The position numbers and the translations under genes were made by a program. Positions 1 through 10,312 of a DNA stretch of 64,000 nt are shown one piece after another; positions within the stretch are counted from its first letter, which is position 1; each line of letters opens with the position of its first letter. This stretch comes from Kalaharituber pfeilii (taxonomy: Eukaryota > Ascomycota > Pezizomycetes > Pezizales > Pezizaceae), in assembly GCA_015179045.1 (NCBI GenBank), contig WHUZ01000034.1, positions 62,001 through 126,000 of the forward strand, in the 5' to 3' direction. The notes beneath the pieces are model-generated. The model was not told the origin of the DNA. It saw only the letters and a list, made by a program, of their open reading frames with translations, and searched no databases.

Positions 1-876
1 AGTACACGAGTAGTGGTTTATTGCGTAGCTAAGGAATTAGAGCTTTGCCTGAACAGGTACTTGATTTCCTAATTCATAGTTCCATGGGCGCTTACTCGGT
101 TATTAGATTTTCATCTCTAAGAGCCATACGAAAAGGCAAGTAGACTACGCTTATAGTACTAGCGCGCATGTCATGCCTTTATCCGTTTTAGCCTGATGTT
201 CTAGTAGGAATTGAGGGTAAGTGTCATGGATGACTACATTAGGTGTCCCAGGTGACGGTGGGGGGTGCGAGGCCCATAAATTCTAGTTCAAGTATCCGTC
301 AGGGGGCTCGGATACCCCTATATCTACCAATGATTACTACCGGGTGTCACCGGTAGTCCTACCTTTTTTGTGCAACGCTTAACGTTTTGTGATTGAAACA
401 CTCAACCGTAACAGTAAGCTCGTATCCGTGACAAAATCTCCTAGTGGAGGTGGCAGAACTTCGGCGGAGGTGGCAAAGGTGTTTTAAAACTATAACTTCG
501 AAGGTGCAAAGTAGAGATAATTAGAAAGCGGTACCAAAAGTCTTGGCATTTTTCCCAATTGGGAAGGAATCCCTGAGGCATTTGCTAAGAAAACCCACCA
601 CCCCTCAGTAAGTCGAGTTCGCTCCTAGGCAAAAGGTACGATACTCTCATAAATTCAGTGTTGAGACTTCTTTTGCTGAAAACCGCAGTCGCCTTTAACG
701 TCACTTACCTCTTCATTTAGACAACCAAGTACGGGTATTACCTCGTGATAGCCCCTGGGCAGTATACGAGCAATAATATTTTTTATAAAAAAATAGTACT
801 ACTATCGGCGTATTTTCGCAGTTACAAGGGCACGTTACAGTGTATTTCATCGACATGCTAAAAGACAAATGGCAAG
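1..876. other. No gene recognised
   Basis: No ORF of useful length or recognisable family was seen here. The stretch is of mixed composition with many stops in all frames, consistent with decayed intergenic or transposon-derived DNA. Confidence 0.5.
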
Positions 877-885
877 CTGCATCAT

Positions 886-1440
886 TATATAGAAAATCAC
901 AAAAACAAAAAAAAGCTAGGAATGGGTAGGGACTGGATGGAGAAGGTAAACCAGTGGATGGTCAGTATAGTTGCAGCCTAATAGGTGAAAAAGGAGAGGA
1001 GGGAAGAGAAGACCAGTTCAGTAGTAATATACCTAAAAGGGAAGGTAGAATTGGATGGTCAAATATACAAAAGTGAGATTATCGGGGAGATGGTTACACT
1101 CGTAATTGTCCGAGTGGACTAGAGTGGGTAAAAAGGTAAAAGGGAAGGCGATCGAGGATAGGATGGATGTGGATGAGGAAGGAAGAGGAAGTTCAGCTGG
1201 ACAGGAATCGGCGCAGTTGGTTCACGAGCTCCCAGTGCCTGTTTGGTTGTAGGGATACTTCTTGCCTGGTAGAGCCTTAAGAGGATAGAGGATGTTTTTG
1301 TTTTTGTTCTAGAGGGCGTTTTGTGTATAGTTCCATAGGTGCCTGTCTCCGGGCCATAAGGACTTCAGTCCAGGGACCCTACCCTAGCGAATAGCGGTAC
1401 ATAAGCGGGGGTTACATGACATTTATTTAAAAAAAAAAAC
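886..1440 (+). mobile_element. 5'-truncated type B ORF1-only retroelement
   Basis: Decayed remnant of the C-terminal half of the ORF1 RNA-binding protein (a GRDWMEKVNQWM-like segment near 930 matches the intact copy at 58.5 kb), followed by the type B 3' tail (CTGTCTCCGGGCC, then GGACTTCAGTCC, then a TTACATGACAT-like end) and an A-tract. The target-site duplication CTGCATCAT lies at 877-885 and 1441-1449. Several in-frame stops show it is dead. Confidence 0.75.
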
Positions 1441-1449
1441 CTGCATCAT

Positions 1450-1915
1450 CTCCTAATTATGAAGATTCTGATCCACTACAAATGTGGGAAATATTCTATG
1501 TACTATTTGCTCAATTATTATCCAATACACCATTCCATCTCAACATTTTTTTGCACATATTTTTTCTGCTTGATGCCTATTCCACTTTCACTTATTCATC
1601 CTCGTTGGTATCTAGACAAAGGAGCATGGGATCCATATCAACGCTGGACTATGACTCTTAAGACACTCAGAGCTCATTATCTGATTATCTGAATCACTTG
1701 TGACGCCTGATCTCCTACCGGACATGCAAAGTCGATATAACTTTGTTCGGACAATTTACATTTTCGAGAGCTATTTTGCGGCACAACCTGCTCACGTAGC
1801 AGCGTCTCAAGTTCGAGTGTTTTAACAAATAGTACAAGCATTGCAAACCCGCTGGAAAACTCCCAGTTTCCCAACAACTAGTTTAACTTCTCTGGAACCA
1901 ACATTCTAGACAGAG
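1450..1915. other. No gene recognised
   Basis: Two ORFs of about 70 codons occur on opposite strands, but neither resembles a known protein nor recurs elsewhere in the window. I treat the stretch as non-coding. Confidence 0.4.
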
Positions 1916-2107
1916 TTGCGAACAGTATCTGGCACACCAACATCACGTGATCCAAAGACTAAAGGAATTAATGCTGCTCATGAACCTACTGGTACTGAAG
2001 TTGCTGAAACGGAGTTAGCTAAATGTCGAGCTATTCAAGAGCATGATGATATTGCCGACAATCACACTCAGGATGATATTGATCTACAGTCACAGAGGAT
2101 TGTTTAG
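1916..2107 (+). pseudogene. Fragment of a repeated transposon-type ORF (copy 1)
   Basis: The 63-codon ORF contains a GTPTSRDPKTKG segment and an ELAKCRAIQEHDDIADNHTQD segment that also occur, diverged, on the minus strand at 55856-56160. A sequence found twice among transposon remnants is probably transposon-encoded. The proline/threonine-rich linker followed by a charged helix resembles C-terminal tails of fungal pogo/Fot-type transposases, but that is a weak analogy and no catalytic motif is present. Function unknown. Confidence 0.35.
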
Positions 2108-2422
2108 GAGGATACTGAAGTAGTTACCCATGTACTGGAGTAGATGGTCTGGCGGAGTGGTGGGTGCATAACGGTGAGCAAAGGTGTGGATGTTTGGGGC
2201 CAGCTATCTTCTCAGTGGCCCGGACAGTCGGTAACTGGGCCACTCATCACTGGGATGGGCCACTGATCAATTTACAAGGTTAAGAGACCAAAAAACAAGT
2301 CAAAATGCATAATTAGATACACAAGTAGAGATGTCGCCGCTTTACAGTACATGATACCTTAAGGGACTTGCATAGTGCTAGAAAACATCGCTCCGTTTAC
2401 AGTACATGATTCTTAACTGTCG
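2108..2422. other. No gene; short GGCCACT repeats
   Basis: Contains spaced GGCCACTCATC / GGGCCACTGATC-like repeats near 2235-2270, reminiscent of GGCC-rich hAT subterminal DNA elsewhere in the window, and a near-duplicate TTTACAGTACATGAT at about 2340 and 2395. No complete element can be delimited. Confidence 0.3.
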
Positions 2423-2620
2423 TTTTTTTATTTTTTTTATTTTAGAAATCTCGCGTACCGCGCGCGCTATGGGCTATGATGAGATAACATATAAAGGGAT
2501 ACGAAATAGAGAAAAAAAAATAATGACAACCACATAAATATAATGATAATAACCCAAAGCAAAATTACCCAGCCTTCACTTTTCCACCCATCCCATCAGG
2601 TCAACCAAGGGGTCCAGGGG
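2423..2620 (-). mobile_element. Decayed type A tail, minus strand
   Basis: A T-rich tract at 2423-2444 is followed by a degenerate copy of the type A hairpin read on the minus strand (CTCGCGTACCG, then CTATGGGCTATGATGAG), then T/A-rich 3' UTR-like sequence. Target-site duplications were not identified. Confidence 0.45.
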
Positions 2621-2769
2621 TCCGGTTCGCCCTTTCTATAGCTATAGGCCGAAGAAGAAGGTTGTTCGAATACTGACTGACTCTTACCTTACCATATTCT
2701 ATTCACCAAGGCAGATAACAGGAGCGGCTAGAGTCTGACTGTAGATAGAGCGGTGATGAGTGCAGCTTT

Positions 2770-3041
2770 TCACTCAAGTATACAAGGTATGTACTTCAGA
2801 ATTCGGACCACTAGCCCAGGCCAGCCATTACAAGTAAGGATGGCCCAGGCCACACATGTCGGAATCCGAGTGGATCTACCTACCTTCTTCACAGCGTTGA
2901 TCGCTGCCTGGGGATCTGCAAGCAGCAGCACTTCCCCCCTCCTACGACCGCCTCCAGGGAGCCCTCTCATTCCAGTGATCTCTCCGCCTCACACTGTTGA
3001 GTTGATGCCAACCCATTCACATCCTTCAGCCTTTCCTACCA
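2770..3041 (-). mobile_element. LINE RNase H fragment, split by an ORF1-only element
   Basis: The minus strand matches the RNase H region of the LINE at 14.2-17.4 kb (for example the GVG...W segment and the ...LLLADPQAAI region around the third acidic residue). The same LINE continues at 4135-4260 beyond the insertion at 3054-4122. Stops and frameshifts make it inactive. Confidence 0.55.
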
Positions 3042-3053
3042 CCTGGTGCCAAC

Positions 3054-3534
3054 CCCGGCGACAACATTTCCGACCGCCGCCACCACCACCCGAAACAGAA
3101 AGCGCAAGGGCAAGACGCCGTCCCCTCAGGACGCGTACGCCATCAGGTGCCAGCTGAATGAGGAGGAGGCAAGGAAGATCGCCTCAGAACACCCCCCAAC
3201 CCCCCAATCGACACCCCCAAAGGCACCGCGCGTGTCACCACCAGCCGATCCAGCCCACAGAACCCCATTTCCTCCCCAGGCCCCAACAAAAAATCCAGCG
3301 CCCCTCCTCGCCCCCACAAGACACCCTCCGCAACTTCCACAACCACCCCCGATGCCTCCACCACCGCGGTCCGCACACGGCATCGTCGTACACGGAGTTG
3401 CTCTAAGGAAGGATTTAGGCAAGGTCCGGAAATGGCTGGAGGCAGACAACAAGTTAGGCAAGGTAGCAGGGATCCGCTGGCTCAGAAAGAAGACAATACT
3501 GGTCGAAGAAGGCAAGAAGACCAGTTCGGTGGTG

Positions 3535-3568
<34 letters not shown>

Positions 3569-4122
3569 TCATTACTCGCTGGCCGCCCTGTGGGCTATGG
3601 CGAGGTATGTTTATCTGCCTGCCTGACTTATATAACCAAATGTAAACAAAACTGTGGACCTAATTAAATGAAAGTGAAATTAACTGTCAACGTCTCCGTG
3701 TACACTCTCCCTACTCCGCCAGTAACTCCATCAGTCTGCTGGGAGAATCCTCTTCCCCTTTCCTTGCCTGGGGGGTTTTTTTCACCTCCTCCATCCCCCC
3801 CGGCCACCTCCTCCTCGGTGGTGGTATACCTGGAGAAGCCCATCGAGGTGGGGAGAGTGAGACTTGGAGGACGTTGGTTAAGAGCGGACCAGTACGAACG
3901 AGACAGGGGACGGAAGTAGGACGGACAGACTGGCCCATTCCACCTGCATCACACACGAGCACCGCGGGTGCCACATGTACTTAGTTATCTTTTCCCCGCA
4001 TCCCCTAGGATCACCGCGGGCACCACATGTATCTAGTTTACTTTCTTTTCCTTTAAATAAAACCCTCGCCATAGCCCATAGGGTGGCATACGAGTATTGA
4101 TATTAAAAAAAAAAAAAAAAAA
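3054..4122 (+). mobile_element. Type A ORF1-only (HAL-like) element, 5'-truncated
   Basis: Carries a proline-rich linker and then the RRM-like ORF1 domain (GIVVHGVALRKDLGKVRKWL near codon 110 of the ORF starting at 3046), then a short 3' UTR and the type A tail with an A-tract. There is no zinc knuckle and no reverse transcriptase between domain and tail. The duplication CCTGGTGCCAAC lies at 3042-3053 and 4123-4134, inside a LINE fragment. The ORF is interrupted at 3539 by a nested insertion and resumes at 3828 (VYLEKPIEVGRVRLGGRWL). Confidence 0.85.
3539..3814 (-). mobile_element. 5'-truncated type A LINE nested in ORF1
   Basis: Minus-strand insertion: T-tract, type A hairpin, 3' UTR, and the last codons of LINE ORF2 (...KGEEDSPSRLMELLAE then stop), homologous to the end of the RNase H ORFs at 16.0 and 31.0 kb. 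The duplication TCGGTGGTGGTAT lies at 3526-3538 and 3815-3827. Confidence 0.85.
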
Positions 4123-4134
4123 CCTGGTGCCAAC

Positions 4135-4260
4135 ACCACCCAATTCCAACTCCGCCCTCTTCGCTGCGTCTGCCGCCTTGGCCTAGTTGATGGCTTCCTC
4201 CCACTTAGCCGAGGCCTCGACCTCCGTCCGAGTGGATGTACAGCTCAAGCTCACTAACCC
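4135..4260 (-). mobile_element. Continuation of the split LINE fragment
   Basis: Resumes the LINE interrupted at 3053. CCTGGTGCCAACACCACCC and the following 120 bp match 15040-15180 in the left arm. The 200 bp after it holds nothing recognisable. Confidence 0.5.
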
Positions 4261-4752
4261 TATACGTCCCCACTAGGGGATTATTTTCACTGCTTGTGTC
4301 TTTATAATATTGTATTTGTTTCCACAAGAGAAAACGTAAGGTTGCCTTGAGGATTTCCTTGTGTTAAAGTCATCACTTCTTTGATACGACAAAAATGGGG
4401 AACTCCCACATAAATCAGCCAATTACGGACCCAACCTTCTGTCCCTGATTTGGATTTTGTACGGGACCTCTCCCGGTAGATCAGTCTGACGTACTCGCAA
4501 GGCCGCGCTTGCAGGGGTGTCTAGGGGACTGTACGGTGTCTATAGAGGGCTGCACAAGTCTTCAGGACCTTAGTTGATGCAAGATGGGACGGCATGGTTG
4601 AACACCACCTATGTGAATGGTATATCTTCGGTAATGGGTACCTTTCTCTAAGGATTTATGTAAAATTCAAACCAATTTTACCAGGGTACATCTCCGCCGC
4701 AAATAGGGGGTCGTATCGCTAAGCACTGGGACGTGACTAAATATTCCATCTA

Positions 4753-4971
4753 TCGGTCCGGTATGAGTCGGAGAGGGGACGGAAGTAGGGGATCATACTG
4801 GGCGCCACCCGCGTCATGGAAGAGTCCGCGGGCACCACATGTAGTTAGGAGTAGATAGTTTGGGGCTTTTGACTTCGTTTCTCCCTTTTAAATAAAAACC
4901 TCGCCATAGCCCATTGGGCGGCATGCGAGTAATGAAATAAAAAAAATAAAATAAAATAAAAATCTAGGAAA
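4753..4971 (+). mobile_element. Short type A ORF1-only fragment
   Basis: Begins with the last ORF1 codons (GTATGAGTCGGAGAGG encodes YESER, as at 20.95 kb), followed by the short 3' UTR, the type A hairpin and an A-rich tail with interspersed T. Only a 5 bp possible duplication (ATCTA) was found, so the ends are approximate. Confidence 0.6.
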
Positions 4972-5082
4972 GCTTTCTCTTATGCAGACAACACCTGGAA
5001 TGCAGAAATCATAAGCCAGAAAATACACTGTCTATCTTACCACTAAGACAACATGGGCTCTCAAGCGCCAAGACGAGTCGAG

Positions 5083-5086
<4 letters not shown>

Positions 5087-5120
<34 letters not shown>

Positions 5121-5157
5121 CATTACTCGCATACCGCCTTATAGGCTATGGCGGGGG
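5087..5157 (-). mobile_element. Short type A tail insertion (71 bp)
   Basis: A T-tract and the hairpin only. Duplication GAGTCGAGGTTC at 5075-5086 and GAGTCGAGCTTC at 5158-5169. The inner stem here reads GCCT/AGGC instead of GCCC/GGGC, a compensating change. Confidence 0.85.
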
Positions 5158-5919
5158 GAGTCGAGCTTCGCTGGCAAGCACTAGCAGTCAGGTATCAGAA
5201 TCTAACAACTGAAAGAGTAAAGGCGGCTGTGCCCTCAGGGTGCATAAGTTTTTGCTCAAGGATGAGTATGCATTACTAGCACTACAATTGTATAACTACT
5301 GGTTAATGCAGGCCATGATCTCCTCTTAAGGCCACTTGTAAAGGAACAACCTTTTCAGCAAACTCTGTCCTCCAAAGACTGAGAATGATACGCAATTACA
5401 TCAATAGACTGCAATGCTGTCTGGACAACACTTTCTCCGTGAGCAGCAGCCTGATCTTCCTCAAGAGTTTGCACCTGCTGTTGGTGAACCTTCTTTGAGG
5501 TGGGAAAAGAACAAAAAGTCTAGCAAGGCAGCGGGCTTTGACTGGTATGCAGCTTGCAGAGCATCTTGCAAATCAGCGGGCCCAGGTCAGAAATGATATC
5601 ATAGTCAATGAATTATCACAGGAAGCAGCAAGATGTGATTCTGGTGCACGCCCGACACGTGCTATCAGCTGCTCCGTATTAGCCTCCAATATCTTTCTTG
5701 CATGTATATAGCTTTATAAATCGAATAATATACCTCTCCTCTCACTCATATGCATAAGCCTATCATGCTGTCCCCCCTGTAGGCACCGTACAGCCACTGT
5801 AGACACCCCTACAAGAGAGGTCTCGGATTTTGCACCCGATTAAGTACTGCGTACTGTATAACCAGCACTGGTGCCGAGTATTTGGTCATATGCTACTAAC
5901 ATGTGCTGCTTAGGCAAGG

Positions 5920-6319
5920 ATGAGCAGTGCATTAAGATCTACACCATGCAAGAACTGCACCAACAACTTCACCCCCCACTTAACCTATACGCCCATGCGA
6001 GAAAATATTACAAGTCTTAATTTCGTTGACAGAAAAAAAGTTCTATTTAAGGAATTTGAAGTTTGCAGCATGAGTATCACCAGAATTGGCAAAGGAGGTC
6101 AAAGTGCTGTGCCAGCTGTAGTTAATCTTCAGTGTCATTCGATTCTGAGAGAGTTTGTAATGACTACAGTGCTAGAATACTTGGAAGGAGGTGACTTTTG
6201 ATGAGCGTCACTTCATAACTGTGAGTGCTGGCCTACGAGAACCACCTAGTACACGTCCCTTGAACCTCTATGGAATTACTCGCAGTATTAGCACCATACA
6301 AACTTATTACAAAGCATAG
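5920..6319 (+). pseudogene. Unidentified ORF duplicated in both arms (left copy)
   Basis: Encodes YTPMRENITSLNFVDRKKVL..., conserved in the right arm at 40846-41211. At about 6198 an extra T shifts frame and creates an early stop. Beyond it the original frame continues (SAGLREPPSTRPLNLYGITR) to a stop at 6317. The right copy keeps the frame through ...GGDFDEHHLITVSAGL but has TGA where this copy has CGA. Each copy is therefore broken differently. No family recognised; probably part of a DNA transposon. Confidence 0.5.
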
Positions 6320-6598
6320 CAAGAGAGGAAATTTATTGGAGACAAAATCCTTTAATCATGCATTGAAAAACAGTGACTAACGGTATTGCAAAAGGATTAG
6401 AAATCAAAAAGTTGTACTTCCTTCAGACAATCAATGGATTCTAAAGGAATCAGTGATGGTATAGCTTATACCTTGATCGGTGTTTTCTGCGGGGACTCAA
6501 AAAATGCTGAATTGTGATAGGGAAATCGGGAAGAGGGGGCAAAAAGCGTAGGTACCCTCTAGGGTACTCACATATCATCTAACATTAAAGTGACTTTA
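6320..6598. other. Inverted-repeat arm sequence, no gene
   Basis: Matches 40463-40740 in reverse complement. No ORF or motif beyond arm homology. Confidence 0.5.
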
Positions 6599-6618
6599 CA
6601 GTGCCATGTAGAAAGTAT

Positions 6619-7112
6619 CAGGGAGAACCCGCCCACAAAGGACTGGCAAACCTGGTGAGAGACGCCTGGAAAGCCAGAACAGACCGAGGCGACTTGGACG
6701 TTGCAGTAATGTGGGTCAAGTCCCACATGGGAGTCAAGGGGAACACCGAGGCGGACACAGCCGCGAAAATCGGCACATGCCTTCCCTACGAAGATGAGAC
6801 CATAACGGAAGACGGGATACGACAAACATCAAAACAACAGCGCGCCACCGAAAGAAACCGGCTAGGCCTCAGATACCGACCCCTGACAAGACTCGGAGGA
6901 CAAAGACCCACTGCGAGACATCTTGGAGTGGGCAGGGGCGTAGGAGACATCGTAGCGCGGGCAGGGACGCAGGAGAGCTTATGTAAATAGACGGCAGGAC
7001 GACGGACACTTTCCTTTAATTTCTTTTCTTTCCTTCTCGCATGTAACTATTCTCGCCATAGCCCCTAGGGCGGCACGCGAGTAATGATATAAAAAAAAAA
7101 AAAAAAAAAAAA
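6619..7112 (+). mobile_element. Type A LINE fragment: RNase H end plus tail
   Basis: Encodes RNase H segments (GDLDVAVMWVKSHMGVKGN, then an ERNRLGLRYRPL linker) followed by 3' UTR, type A hairpin and A-tract. The duplication ATGTAGAAAGTAT lies at 6606-6618 and 7113-7125. It interrupts the left inverted terminal repeat of the Tc1 element; the right arm (39555-39580) shows the uninterrupted site. Confidence 0.9.
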
Positions 7113-7247
7113 ATGTAGAAAGTATTTCGACACTAGGAAGTATGGGGATAAGTGCGCTATGCAATATGCAGATCGAGTCTGTATTCGGCATAGGCTCATG
7201 AGAGTATATACATAGAGAGAAAACATGAACAATTCATATTTTATATC

Positions 7248-7823
7248 CTAACCCTGTGCTTTATGAACTGCAGCGACACTCTTTGGCATAGTCTTATATA
7301 GACTTTCAGAGAGTTCTGATAGTATAGTATTCCAACACTCTACAACTGCATCTCCAAGTGCTCTTTTCACTGTCTCGGGCCCCCCGGACATTTGAGCAAT
7401 CTCCGGAAAACATCTACTTAATTGACATTCAAGATGTACCTATACGTACTCAATTGGGTTAAGGTCTGGAGAATAAGCAGGATGTTCGGCAACCTCTATA
7501 GAGTGCTCTTTAAAGAATTTTTGGACTCTCGTAATATCCGGAGCTGCTTGCTTTAAAAGCTCTGAGTATTTGATGCACCGATCACTTTCAATTGCTGCAA
7601 GAATAGCATTGCCTTTCTCTTCATCAATCTTAGAAGGTCTTCCAGCCCTTGCTGCATTCTCTGGGATCTCACGTTCTTTATACCGCTGTAAAAAGCTATC
7701 TATAGTAGTTCAAGTGTGATTGACATAGCTGGCAATCTTACTGATTTTTTTGCCATTGTCAAATAAAGCAACAATCTGTCCCTTTTCGAAGTCTGAAAGA
7801 TCCTGAGTCTTTTGTGGTGGCAT
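7248..7823 (-). pseudogene. Tc1/mariner transposase, core deleted (left copy)
   Basis: From ATG at 7823 the minus strand reads a helix-turn-helix start (LSDFEKGQIVALFDNGKKIS) and a GRPSKIDEEKG segment, then jumps to ...RVQKFFKEH and the third catalytic motif HPAYSPDLNPIEYV. The stretch that should carry the first two aspartates of the DDE triad is absent, so no active enzyme is possible. Two further stops (TGA in the HTH region, TAG replacing the tryptophan of the SPDLNPIE-xVW motif) are transitions. The C-terminal KTMPKRVAAVHKAQG is typical of the family. Confidence 0.85.
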
Positions 7824-7910
7824 CTTGATTGATATTGATACTATATTCTATAATAGTTCAGGTATAGCACTCGAGGTTCAGTATTAAGAGTGGTATCGAC
7901 TCGATCGCAT

Positions 7911-7966
7911 ATCGCCATAGCCCACAAGGTGGTATGCGATTAATGATATAAAAAAAAAAAAAAAAA
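7911..7966 (+). mobile_element. Short type A tail insertion (56 bp)
   Basis: Only the hairpin (ATCGCC...GCGAT variant) and an A-tract. The duplication GACTCGATCGCAT lies at 7898-7910 and 7967-7979. The right-arm Tc1 copy has the empty site at about 40345, so insertion followed the arm duplication. Confidence 0.9.
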
Positions 7967-8254
7967 GACTCGATCGCATACACGCATTGACCGCTGTAAG
8001 CCCATGTCGAATACAGACTCGATCTGCAATTTGGATAGCACACTTATCCCTATACTTCCTAGTGCCGAATACTTTCTGCATAGCACTATGTCATACAGCA
8101 ATTCCCCATGTCTTTCATGTCTTCAATTCCGTTGCACAGCCTGTCTTTCCAAATTCAACTCCTGTTCCACCCTCAACAAACGTAATGCCGGAGGAATCTA
8201 GATATCTCCGCCAATAAAGATAAAACTCTGAAAGTTCGCTCAGAGACGAATACA

Positions 8255-8524
8255 CTAATAATTCCTAGTTTGCACCTTAACTTTGGACAAATATTTTTCC
8301 TCTGAATACAGAATCATCCCAAAATCTGCAAAACCTATAATAATCCCTGTGCGCGTGCCTGATTCATTATACGAGCAGAGCACTATGTGAGTAACTTGAA
8401 ATTCGCATTTCTTGCAGGCAAACACAGATATGTCATACGACGGTTGGTACAAAATGAACCCAGTCATTAAGGCCCTCCATGTGGGGCCAGGTGCCATATC
8501 ACAATTATTTTCCAGTGTTATCAC
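8255..8524 (-). pseudogene. Unidentified ORF duplicated in both arms
   Basis: Minus-strand ORF with ISVFACKKCEFQVTHIVLCS and GIIIGFADFGMILYSE segments, mirrored at 39177-39404 on the plus strand. The CKKC...C spacing could be a zinc site but may be chance. Not recognised. Confidence 0.35.
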
Positions 8525-8672
8525 CGTTTTTATTTGGTGAAGGTTATTGTTTTACATATTTACAAATTCATTTACTCATCCTCGACCAATTTTAAATCAC
8601 GCAACCCATCAGGTGCAGAAGTACCGTAGAGACAGAGCTTCAATTCACTCGTTGATCTCGATCCACATATGT

Positions 8673-8697
8673 ACACGAGCAATGATATAAAAAAAAT
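8673..8697 (+). mobile_element. Ultra-short type A tail insertion (both arms)
   Basis: ACACGAGCAATGATAT and an A-run, flanked by CCACATATGT and CCATATGT. The right-arm counterpart is at about 38944-38968, so this predates the duplication of the arms. Confidence 0.6.
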
Positions 8698-8919
8698 CCA
8701 TATGTCACATTCTAGATGATAAGGTTACCGTTGGTCAGAGTGCCACCATTAACGCTGGTATGGGGGATCGATTCCGAATAGGCAAAGCACCTAATGACAG
8801 ACTGGATATGGATGAGAAAGGAGTAGAACTGGGATCAGTGGAGGAGGGTATTACAGGGTTTTTAGTTTCTCCTGCACTTATCACAAAACTCGCTGGTTTC
8901 AGGGACTTTATGGGGAGAA

Positions 8920-9068
8920 AATAAGACGTTGAGCATATTTTTTTGTTTGAGGGAATGATTATGTACGTAGTTGCACAGGTGCCTGTCTCTGGGCTTCAGT
9001 CCAGAGACCCTGCCATGGCGAACAGCTGTAAGCGGGGTTACGTAATTATCAAAAAAAAAAAAAAAAAA
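8920..9068 (+). mobile_element. Type B tail fragment (left arm)
   Basis: CCTGTCTCTGGGC, CCATGGCGAACAGCTG and GGGGTTACGTAAT followed by a long A-tract. The same insertion is in the right arm at 38583-38735 (minus). The preceding 200 bp (ORF-like GDRFRIGKAPNDRLDMDEKG) is arm sequence of unknown nature. The 5' limit is approximate. Confidence 0.6.
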
Positions 9069-9575
9069 GTGTCTGATGTTTGTTTTCTTGTTTGCGGCTC
9101 TCTAATTTTACACTAAAAGGTTGTTTCCCTGACAACACTTAGTTCCATCTGTGTATCCCTGCGGCCGCTGGGAGATCGCCCCTGCAGACTCTTAGTAGGG
9201 ATTCAAAATGGAGCATAGGCTCTCAAGGTATGCAAGCTAGAATTGGTCCACTGTCAAATACAAGGCAATAGTGGGTTGAGGATTCCAAAGTGTTGATTCA
9301 TGCATGTTTAGACGCACCCAGACTCATTTTGCCATTCGCTCATGAGCACCACGTGGTAAGATTAATGCTGCAGCCACTATGGTTAGAACTTAGGACCAGA
9401 AGCTCCGCATGGTAGTATATCCATCCGCCAGTTGAAAAAAGAGTAAACCTCTAATCTGCGGACTTGAAAAAGCAAGAGTTACATGTTCTCTCATATGACT
9501 GGTAATTAATGCCATCCGAGACACATGATCCTGACGGACTGCAGTGCAACCTCGCAGCCGTTGACATTCATACAC
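9069..9575. other. Inverted-repeat arm sequence, no gene
   Basis: Matches 38085-38580 in reverse complement. Short ORFs here are not conserved in reading frame between arms. Confidence 0.5.
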
Positions 9576-9751
9576 TGTTGAGTTTTGGGTAGAAAGAGAT
9601 GATTGTTATTCCTTCGTAGAGAGAGTAGCCAAAGTAATACACCTATATACATAGAGCATGAGGTTGCTCTCGGGCCCTTACCACCCTTTATCACGGACCT
9701 CTCTGATATCCGACACCTCCGACACTCCGACATTACTGTAGATCTCTAACA
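9576..9751 (-). mobile_element. Solo LTR 1 (left arm only)
   Basis: Begins TGTTGAG and ends CTCTAACA, with the 5 bp duplication TACAC at 9571-9575 and 9752-9756. The right arm at about 38080 has TACAC once and no insert. Read on the minus strand it begins TGTTAGAG, has TATGTATATAGG as a TATA-like box and ends CTCAACA. Termini, size (176 bp) and duplication length fit a solo LTR, possibly Ty1/copia-like. Confidence 0.85.
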
Positions 9752-10255
9752 TACACTAGTGGTTTTTGTTCTGGGCCCTCGCGGACATTTGCCATTCGCG
9801 AACCGGCCAGCCCATTCGCGGATGGGCCGATTTTTAACTGGACTGGCCGACTCGGGAACACTGCTTCATTACAAGCACCTCTAAGTACAATCATGTGCTA
9901 CTACTGGCACTATAATTGATAAGCCAGTTACTAGTACCTTGTACCGGTATATGATACTACTGGCTCCTAGCACTCGCTACTATTGATCCATCTAGTAGAA
10001 CCTAATATTAATAATATAACTAATTTATTTGTGGCACTTTTGAATTTTGATAAAGTAAAAATAAGGATTTATAGTTATAACTACATTTCTACTAGCGAAA
10101 AAGCCCAAAGAAAATTATTAGATATGCTTTAACTATCTTTCTAGTAGTGAGTAAAATTTTAGAGTGTTAGCTGTGCAGGCCGCCGCCGTAGATATTGTAA
10201 AAATGCTTGTCCTGGAAATCACAGGGATTGTGTTGATATCAAGTATCTCTTTTTG

Positions 10256-10312
10256 GTTCCTTTTTTTCCCCTTCGGGTCACGTGACCGCGCATGCATGCT
10301 CTCAGCCTACGA
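10256..10312 (-). mobile_element. Short type B-like tail (left arm)
   Basis: Read on the minus strand: TAGGCTGAGAGCATGC, CGCGGTCACGTGACCCG, then an A-rich end. Present in the right arm at 37543-37588. Resembles the type B terminus GGGGTTACGTG; target duplication unclear. Confidence 0.45.

Larger units (their letters stand above)
4463..5824. mobile_element. MULE-like non-autonomous DNA transposon
   Basis: The ends are inverted (GGGACCTCTC at 4463, GAGAGGTCTC at 5815-5824), with further matching subterminal blocks AGGGGTGTCTA and GTACGGTG. An 11 bp flanking repeat, GGATTTTGTAC at 4452-4462 and GGATTTTGCAC at 5825-5835, fits the 9-11 bp duplication typical of Mutator-like elements. No transposase is encoded. 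The element was itself hit by a retroelement fragment (about 4753-4971) and a short tail insertion (5087-5157). The right end is also present at about 41270 in the right arm. Confidence 0.7.
6599..8088. mobile_element. Tc1/mariner-type element, internally deleted (left arm)
   Basis: Inverted ends of about 90 bp start CAGTGCCATG and end in its complement (TGCATAGCACTA), with a TA (mutated TG on the right) target. The outer flanks match the right-arm flanks in inverted order, yet the element has the same orientation in both arms. It contains the transposase remnant at 7248-7823, a LINE fragment at 6619-7112 and a short tail at 7911-7966; without these it is about 920 bp. Confidence 0.85.

Noticed and set aside
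7858..8201. Short ORFs with poly-Phe or conserved peptides in several frames
   Set aside because: They are translations of poly(T) tails and Tc1 inverted ends, not genes.
9506..9733. Duplicate ORF (SMYIGVLLWLLSLRRNNNHL) also at 11575-11766
   Set aside because: Explained by the two solo LTRs; it spans the LTR and runs into unrelated flanks.
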